From the NCBI GenBank assembly GCA_022844015.1, contig JALHMO010000057.1, forward strand, positions 1 through 39,200: a stretch of 39,200 nt of DNA, in the 5' to 3' direction. Positions 16,815 to 25,233 of this stretch are shown here, in pieces. The stretch comes from Reyranella sp. (GTDB lineage Bacteria > Pseudomonadota > Alphaproteobacteria > Reyranellales > Reyranellaceae). The notes beneath the pieces are model-generated. The model was given only the letters and a program-made list of their open reading frames with translations, did no database searches and was not told the origin of the DNA. How positions within the stretch are numbered: position 1 is the first letter of the stretch; each line of letters starts with the position of its first letter. Made by a program: the position numbers and the translations under genes.

Positions 16815-18856
16815 GCCCTGACCGCAATCAGCAGGTTGCCGATCTCGTCCTGGGTCACCTGATCGCCCGGCTCGACGACCGTCGTGCAGTCGAGTTGCTC
16901 GAGGATCGCCGACCCCTCGAAGGCTGCATCCCGCGGCAGGCGCTCGCGGGCGTAGATCGGCGTCTGGTGCCAGCCGTCGGTGAACCACACCCGGCGCTCG
17001 CCGGTCTGCGCCGCGGTCAGCGTCGGCGCGCGATCCGTCCCGGCGAGGGCGGCGAGCGAGATCGCGGGCCGCTCGCCGATCACGGCGCTGTGCAGGTTGA
17101 CCAGCACGGGCGCGATCTCGGGCAACTCGATGCCGAAGCGGCGCCAGTAGGCGGCAGCAAAAGCCTTGCGCAGGCCCTCGATGCCGATGGCCGGGCTGTC
17201 GACGGCCACGGAGAGGATGTGGCTCTGTCCCTGGAATTGCATGTCGGCGCTCAGCACATGGCGCAGCGCACGCACCGGCACGCCCTCGCGCGCGATCGTC
17301 GCCTCGCCCTCCGCCGTCTGCTCGGCGTAGATGCGCGCCACCGTGGCATCGTCGAGCGCCGACAGCGGGCGGTTGACCGTGCGCACGTAGTCGTGGCGCA
17401 GGTCGGCCACGACGCAGCCCAGCGCGTTGGTGATGCCGGGCCGCGCCGGCACCAGCACCGTCGGGATGGCGAGCTCGCGCGCCAGTGCCGTCGCATGCAA
17501 GGGGCCGGCACCGCCGAAGGCGAACAGAGCGAAGTCGCGTGGGTCGTGGCCGCGTGACAGCGACACCAGGCGGATCGCGCCGGCCATGCGATCGTTGGCG
17601 ACGCGCAGGATGGCGGCAGCCGCCACTTCGGCATCGAGCCCGAGGCGCGCGCCGACGCGGCTCTCGATGAGGCCGCGGACGTGGTCGAGCGTCACCGGAT
17701 GATCGACACCCAGCAGGCGGCCGGGATCGAGCCGGCCCAGTATGAGATTGGCGTCGGTGATGGTGGGCTCCGCGCCGCCGCGGCCGTAGCAGATCGGGCC
17801 CGGCCGCGCGCCGGCGCTCTCCGGGCCGACGCGCAGCATGCCGGCGGCATCGACCGAGGCGATCGAGCCGCCGCCGGCGCCGATCGTATGCACGTCGACC
17901 ATCGGCACGTGGATCGGCATGGCGTACTCGAGCTCGAGCTCGCCCGAGACCTTCGGCACGGCATCCTCGATCAGGCCGACGTCGGTCGAGGTGCCGCCCA
18001 TGTCGTAGGTGACGAGATGGCGATGACCCGAGGCGCGGCCGGTATAGGCCGCCGCCATCACGCCGGAGGCCGGGCCGGACATCACCGTGTTGACCGCCGC
18101 GTCGGCGATCAGGCGCGAGGAGATCGTGCCGCCGTTGCCCTGCATCACCAGCAGGTCGCGATCGAAGCCCCGGGCCGACAGCTCGCGACGCAGGCGGGAG
18201 AGATAGCGATCGAGCACCGGCTGCACCGAGGCGTTGACCGCCGCCGTCACGCCGCGCTCGTACTCGCGATACTCCGACAGGATGGCGTGGCCTGCCGTCA
18301 CGTAGGGGTTGGGCCACAGGCCGCGCACGATCGCGGCGGCGCGCCGCTCGTGCGCCGGGTTGATGTAGCTGTGCAGGAAATGGATGACGATCGCCTCGCA
18401 ACCCTGCGCCAGCAGGGTGCGCGTGGCCGCGGCCACGGCGGCCTCGTCGAGCGGCACGACCACCTGGCCGTCGGCGTCCATGCGCTCGGGCACTTCCATA
18501 CGGTGCTCGCGGCTGATCAGCGGCACGAAGGTGCCACGCAGGCCGTAGGGCTGCGGGCGTGTGCGGCGACCGAGCTCGAGCACGTCGCGAAAGCCCCGGG
18601 TGGTGATCAGGCCAACCCGGGCGATCTTGCGCTCGAGCAGGGCGTTGGTCGTGGTGGTCGTGCCGTGCACCACGGCCTGCAGGGCCGCCGGGTCGGCGCC
18701 GGCGGCGGCCAGCGCCGCCATGAAGCCGATCGCCTGGTTGTCGACGGTGGTCGGCACCTTGGCCAGCAGCACCCTGTTGGTGGCGGGATCGATGGCGAGC
18801 AGGTCGGTGAAGGTGCCGCCGACATCGATGCCGACGGTCAGGGCATGGTCAGGCAT
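16811..18856 (-). CDS. Hydantoinase A / oxoprolinase family protein (HyuA-like)
   Basis: The 681-residue protein has the length and layout of the large A subunit of ATP-dependent N-methylhydantoinase and related 5-oxoprolinase and acetone-carboxylase subunits. The N-terminal actin/HSP70-like phosphate loop is VGIDVGGTFTDLLAID, followed by VVHGTTTTTNALLERK. A second nucleotide-binding block is TYDMGGTSTDVGLIED, and FAFGGAGPLHATAL lies in the C-terminal half. These enzymes use ATP to open cyclic amides such as hydantoins. They normally need a B subunit (HyuB), which is not next to this gene. It lies downstream of the Liv-type transporter, with a family A element between them, and is coupled to the DUF2332 gene. 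The start at 18856 follows GAGAGG. Confidence 0.88.
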   Translation of the reverse strand: MPDHALTVGIDVGGTFTDLLAIDPATNRVLLAKVPTTVDNQAIGFMAALAAAGADPAALQAVVHGTTTTTNALLERKIARVGLITTRGFRDVLELGRRTRPQPYGLRGTFVPLISREHRMEVPERMDADGQVVVPLDEAAVAAATRTLLAQGCEAIVIHFLHSYINPAHERRAAAIVRGLWPNPYVTAGHAILSEYREYERGVTAAVNASVQPVLDRYLSRLRRELSARGFDRDLLVMQGNGGTISSRLIADAAVNTVMSGPASGVMAAAYTGRASGHRHLVTYDMGGTSTDVGLIEDAVPKVSGELELEYAMPIHVPMVDVHTIGAGGGSIASVDAAGMLRVGPESAGARPGPICYGRGGAEPTITDANLILGRLDPGRLLGVDHPVTLDHVRGLIESRVGARLGLDAEVAAAAILRVANDRMAGAIRLVSLSRGHDPRDFALFAFGGAGPLHATALARELAIPTVLVPARPGITNALGCVVADLRHDYVRTVNRPLSALDDATVARIYAEQTAEGEATIAREGVPVRALRHVLSADMQFQGQSHILSVAVDSPAIGIEGLRKAFAAAYWRRFGIELPEIAPVLVNLHSAVIGERPAISLAALAGTDRAPTLTAAQTGERRVWFTDGWHQTPIYARERLPRDAAFEGSAILEQLDCTTVVEPGDQVTQDEIGNLLIAVRA

Positions 18857-18925
18857 GCGTGAGGCCTCTCGTGGCCACCACGTGCCAGGCCAGGGCGCAG
18901 GTTCTGACGCAACCTGGAACAATGT

Positions 18926-19062
18926 CCTCATCCTGAGGAGGCCGCGTAGCGGCCGTCTCGAAGGATGGGCCGCACGTGAAGTCGTCGGAGAGACAGTGTT
19001 GCAGCACCTTCTCTGTTGCCAACCCTTCGAGACGCGCCCTGCAGGCGCTCCTCAGGGTGAGG
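18926..19062. repeat. Family A palindromic element, copy 3 (long loop)
   Basis: The element opens CCTCATCCTGAGGAGGCCGC and closes CTCCTCAGGGTGAGG. Its loop between the AAGGA and CCCTT boundaries is 57 bases, exactly the length seen in copy 1, and shares ACAGTGT-(T/C)-GCAGCACC with it. It lies between livF (stop at 19140) and the hydantoinase A-like start (18856), both on the minus strand. It could dampen read-through or stabilise the upstream messenger. The gap of 283 bases holds nothing else I can name. Confidence 0.88.
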
Positions 19063-19139
19063 AACCCTCTCAGGTCGACGCGCTCCGGGCGATGAGATGA
19101 TCGAGGTCTGGAGAGAAGCGAACGTGGGATGCTCATACC

Positions 19140-19841
19140 CTACACCGACAAATACTGTTCGCGCAGGCCGGCGTCCGCCGCCAGCTCGGCCATCGTGCCG
19201 CCGAAGCGGATCTGGCCTTTCTCGATGATGTAGGCGCGGTCGGCGACGCCCAGGGCGAAATGGAGGTTCTGCTCGCACAGCACGACCGACAGGCCCTCGC
19301 CCTTCAGGGTGCGGATCGAATGCGCCATCTGCTCGACGATGATCGGCGCCAGCCCTTCCGACGGCTCGTCGAGCAGCACGCAGCGCGGGTTGCCCATCAG
19401 GGTGCGGGCGATGGTGAGCATCTGCTGCTCGCCGCCCGACATGCGCCCGCCCGGCCGCTCGCGCATGCGGGCGAGATTGGGGAACAGCGCGAACAGCTTG
19501 TCCTCGCTCCAGCTCGGCGCGCCCGCGCGCGGCGCCTGCCGGCCGACCGTGAGGTTCTCCATCACCGTGAGGTCGGTGAAGATGCGGCGCTCCTCCGGCA
19601 CGTAGCCCAGCCCGAGACGGGCGATGCGATGCGGCGGCAGGCTCTCGATGCGCACGTCGCCAAAGCTCACCTCGCCCGACGCCGCCGGCACCAGCCCCAT
19701 GATCGACTTCAAGGTCGTCGACTTGCCGGCGCCGTTGCGGCCGAGCAGCGCCACCACCTCGCCGGCGCGCGCCTCGAGCGTCACGCCGTGCAGGATATGG
19801 GCGCGGCCATAATAGGCGTGCAGGTCCTTGACGTTCAGCAT
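19140..19841 (-). CDS. livF: Branched-chain amino acid-type ABC transporter ATP-binding protein LivF
   Basis: The 233-residue ATPase has Walker A LGRNGAGKSTTL (about residues 35-46), the signature MSGGEQQMLTIARTLM, Walker B RCVLLDEPSEGLAP, and the switch region with VLCEQNLHFAL. The E-Q after Walker B and the short C terminus are typical of LivF rather than LivG. It energises uptake by the permease encoded upstream. Its ATG at 19841 overlaps the livG stop by one base (TGATG), so translation is coupled. Many Liv-type systems carry amides, aromatic acids or other compounds rather than amino acids, and the hydantoinase-like gene downstream suggests this one might too. Confidence 0.93.
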   Translation of the reverse strand: MLNVKDLHAYYGRAHILHGVTLEARAGEVVALLGRNGAGKSTTLKSIMGLVPAASGEVSFGDVRIESLPPHRIARLGLGYVPEERRIFTDLTVMENLTVGRQAPRAGAPSWSEDKLFALFPNLARMRERPGGRMSGGEQQMLTIARTLMGNPRCVLLDEPSEGLAPIIVEQMAHSIRTLKGEGLSVVLCEQNLHFALGVADRAYIIEKGQIRFGGTMAELAADAGLREQYLSV

Positions 19842-20587
19842 CAGTGGGTGCCGCCGAGATAGACCGCGCGGACCTGGGCGTTGGCGCGCACCGCCTCGGG
19901 CGTGCCTCCGGCGATCAGCGCGCCACGATCGAGCACGATGATGCGATCGGCCTGGCCGAACACGACGTCCATGTCGTGCTCGGTGAACAGCACGGCGATG
20001 TTGCGCGCCCGCGCCAGCCCGGCGGTGAGCGCCATAAGCGCCACGCGCTCCTTGGGCGCCATGCCGGCGGTCGGTTCGTCCATCAGCAGGAGCCGCGGCT
20101 GGTTGGCGAGCGCCATGGCGAGCTCGACCCGCTTGAGATCGCCGTAGGCCAGCACGCCGCACGCGCGCTCGGCCTGGTCGAGCATGCCGACCTGGTCGAG
20201 CAGCCTGTCGGCCTCCGGCCGGAACGCCGCGCCGAAGCGCGACAACAGGGAGCGCAGCCGGCCGGCATGGGAGTAGAGCGCCATCTGCACGTTCTCGCGC
20301 ACCGACAGCGAGGCGAAGGTGGCGGTGATCTGGAAGGTGCGGCCGACGCCGAGCCGCCAGATCGCGCGCGGGCTCAGGCCGACGATATCGCGGCCATCCA
20401 GGCGCACGATGCCGCCATCGGGCGCGAGCTGGCCGTTCAGCATGTTGAAGCAGGTGCTTTTGCCGGCGCCGTTGGGGCCGATCAGCGCCAGTAGCTCGCC
20501 GGCATCGACGCCGAAGGAGACGTCGGCCACGGCCTGCACGCCGCCGAACGACTTGTGCAGCCCCTCGACCTGCAGCACCGCGGTCAT
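19841..20587 (-). CDS. livG: Branched-chain amino acid-type ABC transporter ATP-binding protein LivG
   Basis: The 248-residue ATPase has Walker A IGPNGAGKSTCFN, a Q-loop with GVGRTFQITATF, the divergent signature LAYGDLKRVELAMAL in place of LSGGQ-type, Walker B RLLLMDEPTAGMAP, and VLFTEHDMDVVFG in the switch region. The LAYGxxKRxELA variant is typical of LivG. It sits 28 bases after the permease stop and overlaps livF by one base. It forms a heterodimer with LivF on the cytoplasmic face of the fused permease. Confidence 0.93.
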   Translation of the reverse strand: MTAVLQVEGLHKSFGGVQAVADVSFGVDAGELLALIGPNGAGKSTCFNMLNGQLAPDGGIVRLDGRDIVGLSPRAIWRLGVGRTFQITATFASLSVRENVQMALYSHAGRLRSLLSRFGAAFRPEADRLLDQVGMLDQAERACGVLAYGDLKRVELAMALANQPRLLLMDEPTAGMAPKERVALMALTAGLARARNIAVLFTEHDMDVVFGQADRIIVLDRGALIAGGTPEAVRANAQVRAVYLGGTH

Positions 20588-20615
20588 GTATGCCGCTCGC
20601 GGTAGCGAACGGCAC

Positions 20616-22493
20616 TCATAGGGCCCTCTCGCGAAAGCGGGTCGCCAGCGCCTTCAGGCCGCCGACCAGGCCCTGCGGGAAGAGCAGCACGATCAGCAGG
20701 ATGACCATGCCCATGACGGCGCGCCAGAACTCGGTGCGGCGGGCGACCTCGTCGCGCAGCCAGGTGAAGATGGCAGCCCCGGCAACCGGCCCGGTCAGCG
20801 TCTCGACGCCGCCCAGCAGCACCATGATCAGGCCGTCGGTCGATTGCGCGATCGAGATGGTGGCCGGCGAGATGCTGCCCTTGGAGAAGGCGAAGACCGC
20901 GCCCGCGAGGCCGGCCAGCGTCCCCACCAGCACAAAGGCGCTCCACTGGAAGCGCCGCAGGTCGATGCCGATCGCCTCGGCGCGCAAAGGCGAATCGCGG
21001 CCGGCGCGCAGCGCGTAGCCGAACGGCGAGAACAGCACGCGCCAGAGCAAGGCCACGCCGGCGCCGCAGAAGGCCAGCGCCAGGTAGTAATAGGCGGTCT
21101 TGCCGGCGAGCCAGGGCGAGGGCCAGACGCCGAACACGCCGTTGCTGCCGCCGGTGAGGGAATCCCATTGGAAGACGATCGACCAGCTGATCTGGGCGAA
21201 GGCGAGCGTCAGCATGGCGAGGTAGACGCCGCTCAGGCGCACGCAGAACCAGCCATAGACCACGGCGAAGGCGCCGGCGACGAGCGGCGCCAGCACCAGC
21301 GCCGCTTCCATCGGCAACCCGCCACGCTTCAGCAGCAGGCCGGCGGCGTAGGCGCCCAGGCCGAAATAGGCGGCATGGCCGAACGACACCATGCCGGCCG
21401 GCCCCATGATGAAGTGCAGGCTGACGGCGAACAGGGCGAAGCAGAAGATGTCGGTCAGCAGGATGGTGACGTAGCGATCAGCGACGAGCGGCACGGCGAG
21501 CAGCAGCGCCAGCCAGACCAGGGCGAAGGTCCACGACGGCACGGCGAGCGGCGGTGCCGGGTCGGCAGTGATGCGCTGGGTCGCCGGCGGGCGGCCGAGC
21601 AGACCGAACGGGCGCACCACCAGGACCAGCGCCATGATCAGGAACTCGACCACCAGGGTGAGCTTGGAGAAGGCGATCTCGAAGCCGAACCAGTGCACCG
21701 TGCCGATTCCGATGCAGAACGCTTTGGCGACGCCGATCAGCACGGCGGCGAGGAACGCCCCGCCGATGCTGCCCAGCCCGCCGACCACGGTGACGACGAA
21801 GGCGTCGGCGATGATCGACAGGTCGAGCTCGAGATTGGCCGGCTCACGCGGGATCTGCAGCGCGCCACCCAGCCCCGCGAGAAGCGCGCCGACGAAAAAC
21901 ACCGAGGTGAAGAGCCTGGCCTGGTCGACACCGAGCGCGCCCACCATCTCGCGGTCCTGCGTCGCCGCCCGCACCAGCGCGCCCCAGCGGGTGCGCCGGA
22001 GCAGCAGCCACAGCGCCAGCAGCACGACTGGCCCGATGGCGATCAGCAGCAGGTCGTAGGCGGGGATGCGCCGACCCAGGATCTCGACCGCCATGGAGAG
22101 CCCGGGGGCGCGCGGGCCGACCAGGTCCTCGGCGCCCCACACGAACAGCGCGATGTCCTTGATCACCAGCACGATGGCGAAGGTGGCGAGCAGCTGGAAC
22201 AGCTCGGGCGCCTTGTAGATGCGGCGCAGGACCAGCACCTCGATCAGCACCCCGGCGACGCCGACCAGCAGCGCCGCCAGCACGACCGAGGTCCAGAAGC
22301 CGAGCGGCGTCCGCCCCAGCGCCTCGATCAGGCTGTAGGCGCCATAGAGGCCCAGCATGTAGAGCGAGCCGTGCGCGAAATTGACGATCCGCGTGACGCC
22401 GAAGATCAGCGACAGCCCGGCCGACACCAGGAACAGCGACGACGCCGACGCCAGCCCGTTCAGGAGCTGGATGATGAAGCTGGCAAAGGTCAC
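20616..22493 (-). CDS. Fused LivH-LivM permease of a branched-chain amino acid-type ABC transporter
   Basis: A single 625-residue ORF encodes both membrane subunits of a Liv-type importer. The LivH part (about residues 1-290) starts FIIQLLNGLASASSLFLVSA and contains FGVTRIVNFAHGSLYMLGLY, the usual LivH block. The LivM part (about 315-625) contains FIMGPAGMVSFGHAAYFGLGAYA and ends in VLLFPQGLVGG. A linker of about 25 residues rich in Pro and Ala joins them. Separate livH and livM genes are the common arrangement; fusions occur in some alphaproteobacteria. The start codon is GTG at 22493 because the first LivH helix begins right there. No substrate-binding protein gene is in the window, which is unusual for an importer. 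Confidence 0.9.
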   Translation of the reverse strand: MTFASFIIQLLNGLASASSLFLVSAGLSLIFGVTRIVNFAHGSLYMLGLYGAYSLIEALGRTPLGFWTSVVLAALLVGVAGVLIEVLVLRRIYKAPELFQLLATFAIVLVIKDIALFVWGAEDLVGPRAPGLSMAVEILGRRIPAYDLLLIAIGPVVLLALWLLLRRTRWGALVRAATQDREMVGALGVDQARLFTSVFFVGALLAGLGGALQIPREPANLELDLSIIADAFVVTVVGGLGSIGGAFLAAVLIGVAKAFCIGIGTVHWFGFEIAFSKLTLVVEFLIMALVLVVRPFGLLGRPPATQRITADPAPPLAVPSWTFALVWLALLLAVPLVADRYVTILLTDIFCFALFAVSLHFIMGPAGMVSFGHAAYFGLGAYAAGLLLKRGGLPMEAALVLAPLVAGAFAVVYGWFCVRLSGVYLAMLTLAFAQISWSIVFQWDSLTGGSNGVFGVWPSPWLAGKTAYYYLALAFCGAGVALLWRVLFSPFGYALRAGRDSPLRAEAIGIDLRRFQWSAFVLVGTLAGLAGAVFAFSKGSISPATISIAQSTDGLIMVLLGGVETLTGPVAGAAIFTWLRDEVARRTEFWRAVMGMVILLIVLLFPQGLVGGLKALATRFRERAL

Positions 22494-22525
22494 GTCGCGA
22501 CAGGCATCCGGGGGACCGGCACTAT

Positions 22526-22542
22526 AGGCAAAAACTTTGCCT
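22526..22542. promoter_or_regulatory. Short palindrome upstream of the liv operon
   Basis: AGGCAAA and TTTGCCT form a perfect 7-bp inverted repeat around AAC. It lies 33 bases before the GTG of the fused permease gene on the minus strand. Its place and symmetry suit an operator, and a TATAGT just downstream on the minus strand could be a -10 box. No matching -35 box is clear. The rest of 22494-22658 holds only a short GC-rich hairpin near 22580-22605. Confidence 0.3.
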
Positions 22543-22658
22543 GGCTCGCCCCTAAATCTTCCCGTGATGAGGTCGCTGCCCCGCCGGGTCTCGGGGCGGC
22601 GGAGCCTCGAACACGAAGGACGTCCCGATCATCGTAGTTGAGGTGAGAACGCGGTCGG

Positions 22659-25028
22659 CTACTGCAGCGGCAACTCGGTGCCGATGATGTGGATGACGCC
22701 GTTCTGCCACTTCACGTCAGGCGTTACGACGTCAGCATCCCCAATCTTCAGGCTCATACCCAAAGGCGTAATGGAAAAGGCCTTGCCATCGTCCATGACC
22801 AGGGTAGGTGGTGTTGTCGCCTTGGCGTCAACCGCGACGACTTTTTTCTGTGCATGATGTCGACAGAACCAGATCTCGAACACCGGCTTTCTGGCGTCCA
22901 GCATGTCGGTCCACCATTGCAGCGTGGTGGCGTTCAGCGCTACATCGGAGGGCACGACGAAGGTAAACTCGCTTTCGGCCATCAGGCGCAACCCGAGCCC
23001 GCGTTTGGCGACCAACGAGGCGATGAGGGTGGCGCCCGCGTTTCGCAGCATGCGTGCGAGCTCGAGATCCTCTGCCCGTGGTAACGCAGCCTCGTCGGGC
23101 TTGTCGCCGCCGAAGAGCTGTGCGCCGACGCGACGCACCCGCCCGAACGCCTCGTCGTACAGCAACCCGGACACGAAGCCGAGCAGGCCGATGAATGCCG
23201 CCGACAAGGTCGAAGGTCCATTGCGCACATCGCTGGTCAGCAGGAGGCCGGCGCTGCCCACGAGGTAGATGGCAAATGCGGCCAGCGCGCCAAGGAACGG
23301 CGCTATGATGATTTCGCCCCAATCGGGATCCTTGAGGCGATCCCACCAACCCACACTGGACAGGCGCAGAATGTTGAGCGTGAGGGCCCCCAATGCACCG
23401 ATCAACAGTGTGACGAACAGAGTCTGCGCTGCCGGCCCCTGCTCGAAATAGCGCAGCATGAAGCGATTGTAGAATCTGCCGGGCTCCGCGAGGCGTTCGA
23501 AGAGGCTTGCTTCTCGCCACTTCCTCTCGTCGTCCTGAACGGCCGCAACGGCCTTCCGGTAGCCACCGATCGAGTCACACTTCAATGCCTGCTGTACGTC
23601 CTCATGCGCATTGTCATTCGCCTCCAGCAGATCGTCCATCGCCGCCTCGATGTCCTGACGGGGGACGAGCGCTCTGGTCCAGGTTTCATACCGTGCGAGG
23701 ACCTCGGCGGCGGGCTGGGTGCGCCGTTTGGCCTCTTGGAGTCGCTCGTTCAATTTCTTGAGGCTCCTCTCCAGCGCCTCGATCCCCGACCCCACCTGAT
23801 CGAACCTGGGTCTGGAGGGTTTGTCCTCGGCGAGCAGGGCCCCGTGCCTCTTGGCAGAAGTCGCATAGGGTGCCTTCTTCTCATTCCACTGCGCCTTCAG
23901 CGAATCCGCAATCTCGGGCTTCACACCCTCGATCAAATTGGCGGCCTTTGCCAGTTCCTGATCGGCGTCCTCGACGCTGAACTTCGCGCCGTTTCCCGCT
24001 GTCAGCTTGGCGATGATCTCCGGCCTCAGGACATCCTTGCCCTTCTCTTTCAGGAAGTCTGACAGAATTTTTTTGTGGGAGCTCATGTCCCGCGCAGCGG
24101 CGTCCAGCGCCACTTGGCTCCCCTCGAGTATCCGATACTCGGTCAGCGCTACCTTGTGCTTCTCGGCGGCCTTGTCATAGGTCGCCTTCTTGTCCGCCCA
24201 CTGATCCCTCAGCGGCTTGACTCCTTCGGCCTTCACGTCCGCGACAAGATTTTCCGGCTTCGCGAGCTCTTGCTCAGCGACCTCGACGGCAAACTTCTCC
24301 CCCGCTTCTGCCGTCAGCCTGACGATGACATCCGCCTTCAGGACATTTGGGCCCTTCTCTTTCAGCACGTTCGACAGCTCTGTTCTCGCAGCGCGCACCT
24401 CGCGCTCTGCGTCACGCAGCGTTGCGCGATAGCCATCGAGCATTCGATACAACGCAATGATGTCGCGTTCGACACACCGCATCTCGAACGCCAGGGCGGC
24501 GACTGACTCGCGATCGCGTCTCTGAGAAACCACCAGGCTTTCCAGGCTCGCCAAATTCTTTGCCTGCAACTCGGCGTCGATCGATCGACGCGCGATGAAG
24601 TGCGAATAGCAGTCGAATGTCACTTTGAGAGTGCCGGCGACCACGCATAGCAATACAGCGTACTTGAAAAAGCGGCCGATAGTCTTCTTGCCAAAGCTGG
24701 CTTTCACGTTCGACTGGGACGGGAATTCTTTCGCACCCGTCGTGCCGGTTACACCAGTTGCGATGGTTGCGCCGGTTGTTCCAGTCGTACCGGTCGGGCC
24801 GGTTGCCCCAGTTGCGGTGGTTGCACCGGCTGTGCCGGCTGTCCCAGTCGGGCCGGTTGCCCCAGTCGCGATTGTTGCACCGGCTGTGCCGGCTGTCCCA
24901 GTCGTACCGGCTGTGCCGGTTGTCCCAGTCGTACCGGTCGGGCCAGTTGCACCAGTCGCGATGGTTGCATCGGCTGTGCCGGTTGTCCCAGTCGCACCGG
25001 TCGCGGCTCCGCTTTCCGAGCCAGTCAT
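22659..25028 (-). CDS. Membrane protein with collagen-like Gly-X-Thr domain, duplicated coiled coil and fasciclin-like C terminus
   Basis: I recognise no named family for this 789-residue protein. Residues about 8-99 are Gly-X-Thr/Ala triplets like bacterial collagen-like proteins, with regular breaks (I-A-T, T-A-T). A basic patch (KKTIGRFFK) precedes membrane segment 1 (about 117-137). Residues 145-440 are charged and helical, with a duplicated unit of about 100 residues: compare [20 protein letters not shown] (220-239) with [20 protein letters not shown] (324-343). Three more segments follow (about 535-553, 573-597, 606-624). Residues 655-789 resemble a FAS1 domain ([34 protein letters not shown]). 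The positive-inside rule puts the coil outside and both ends inside, which is odd for FAS1. Base composition is less GC-rich than its neighbours. The ATG at 25028 follows GGGGGA. Confidence 0.8.
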   Translation of the reverse strand: MTGSESGAATGATGTTGTADATIATGATGPTGTTGTTGTAGTTGTAGTAGATIATGATGPTGTAGTAGATTATGATGPTGTTGTTGATIATGVTGTTGAKEFPSQSNVKASFGKKTIGRFFKYAVLLCVVAGTLKVTFDCYSHFIARRSIDAELQAKNLASLESLVVSQRRDRESVAALAFEMRCVERDIIALYRMLDGYRATLRDAEREVRAARTELSNVLKEKGPNVLKADVIVRLTAEAGEKFAVEVAEQELAKPENLVADVKAEGVKPLRDQWADKKATYDKAAEKHKVALTEYRILEGSQVALDAAARDMSSHKKILSDFLKEKGKDVLRPEIIAKLTAGNGAKFSVEDADQELAKAANLIEGVKPEIADSLKAQWNEKKAPYATSAKRHGALLAEDKPSRPRFDQVGSGIEALERSLKKLNERLQEAKRRTQPAAEVLARYETWTRALVPRQDIEAAMDDLLEANDNAHEDVQQALKCDSIGGYRKAVAAVQDDERKWREASLFERLAEPGRFYNRFMLRYFEQGPAAQTLFVTLLIGALGALTLNILRLSSVGWWDRLKDPDWGEIIIAPFLGALAAFAIYLVGSAGLLLTSDVRNGPSTLSAAFIGLLGFVSGLLYDEAFGRVRRVGAQLFGGDKPDEAALPRAEDLELARMLRNAGATLIASLVAKRGLGLRLMAESEFTFVVPSDVALNATTLQWWTDMLDARKPVFEIWFCRHHAQKKVVAVDAKATTPPTLVMDDGKAFSITPLGMSLKIGDADVVTPDVKWQNGVIHIIGTELPLQ
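24737..25001. repeat. In-frame tandem repeat encoding the Gly-X-Thr region (54-bp unit)
   Basis: The DNA repeats at 9 bases and at 54 bases. The 54-base unit encodes 18 residues in the pattern [18 protein letters not shown]. The first block is extended by extra triplets; the next two are nearly exact; the last is shortened. All three frames on each strand are largely open here because of the repeat, giving spurious antisense ORFs. Units of 9 and 54 bases keep frame, so slippage would change the length of the collagen-like domain without breaking the gene. Confidence 0.85.
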
Positions 25029-25233
25029 CCGAGTTCCCCCGAAGAAACTTCAGGCTTCAAGTCGCCGTAGCGTTTCCCCAATGCGAGATTTGACGCGCGA
25101 AACGCCCGATTGAATGTGGCAAAAGCCACCCACGCGCCAACATTCGCGACAGCTACAGCGCTCTTGTTCGCGGACGCAACTGCCTGTTGCGCCGCTAGAG
25201 TGGAGCGCCCTGGGGGATACTGAGAAAGACTGA

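Noticed and set aside
24625..25113. Plus-strand ORF rich in Pro, Val and Ala across the collagen-like repeat
   Set aside because: It is the antisense reading of the 9/54-bp repeat, which leaves most frames open; no ribosome site or family match. The minus-strand frame continues into a well-formed membrane protein.
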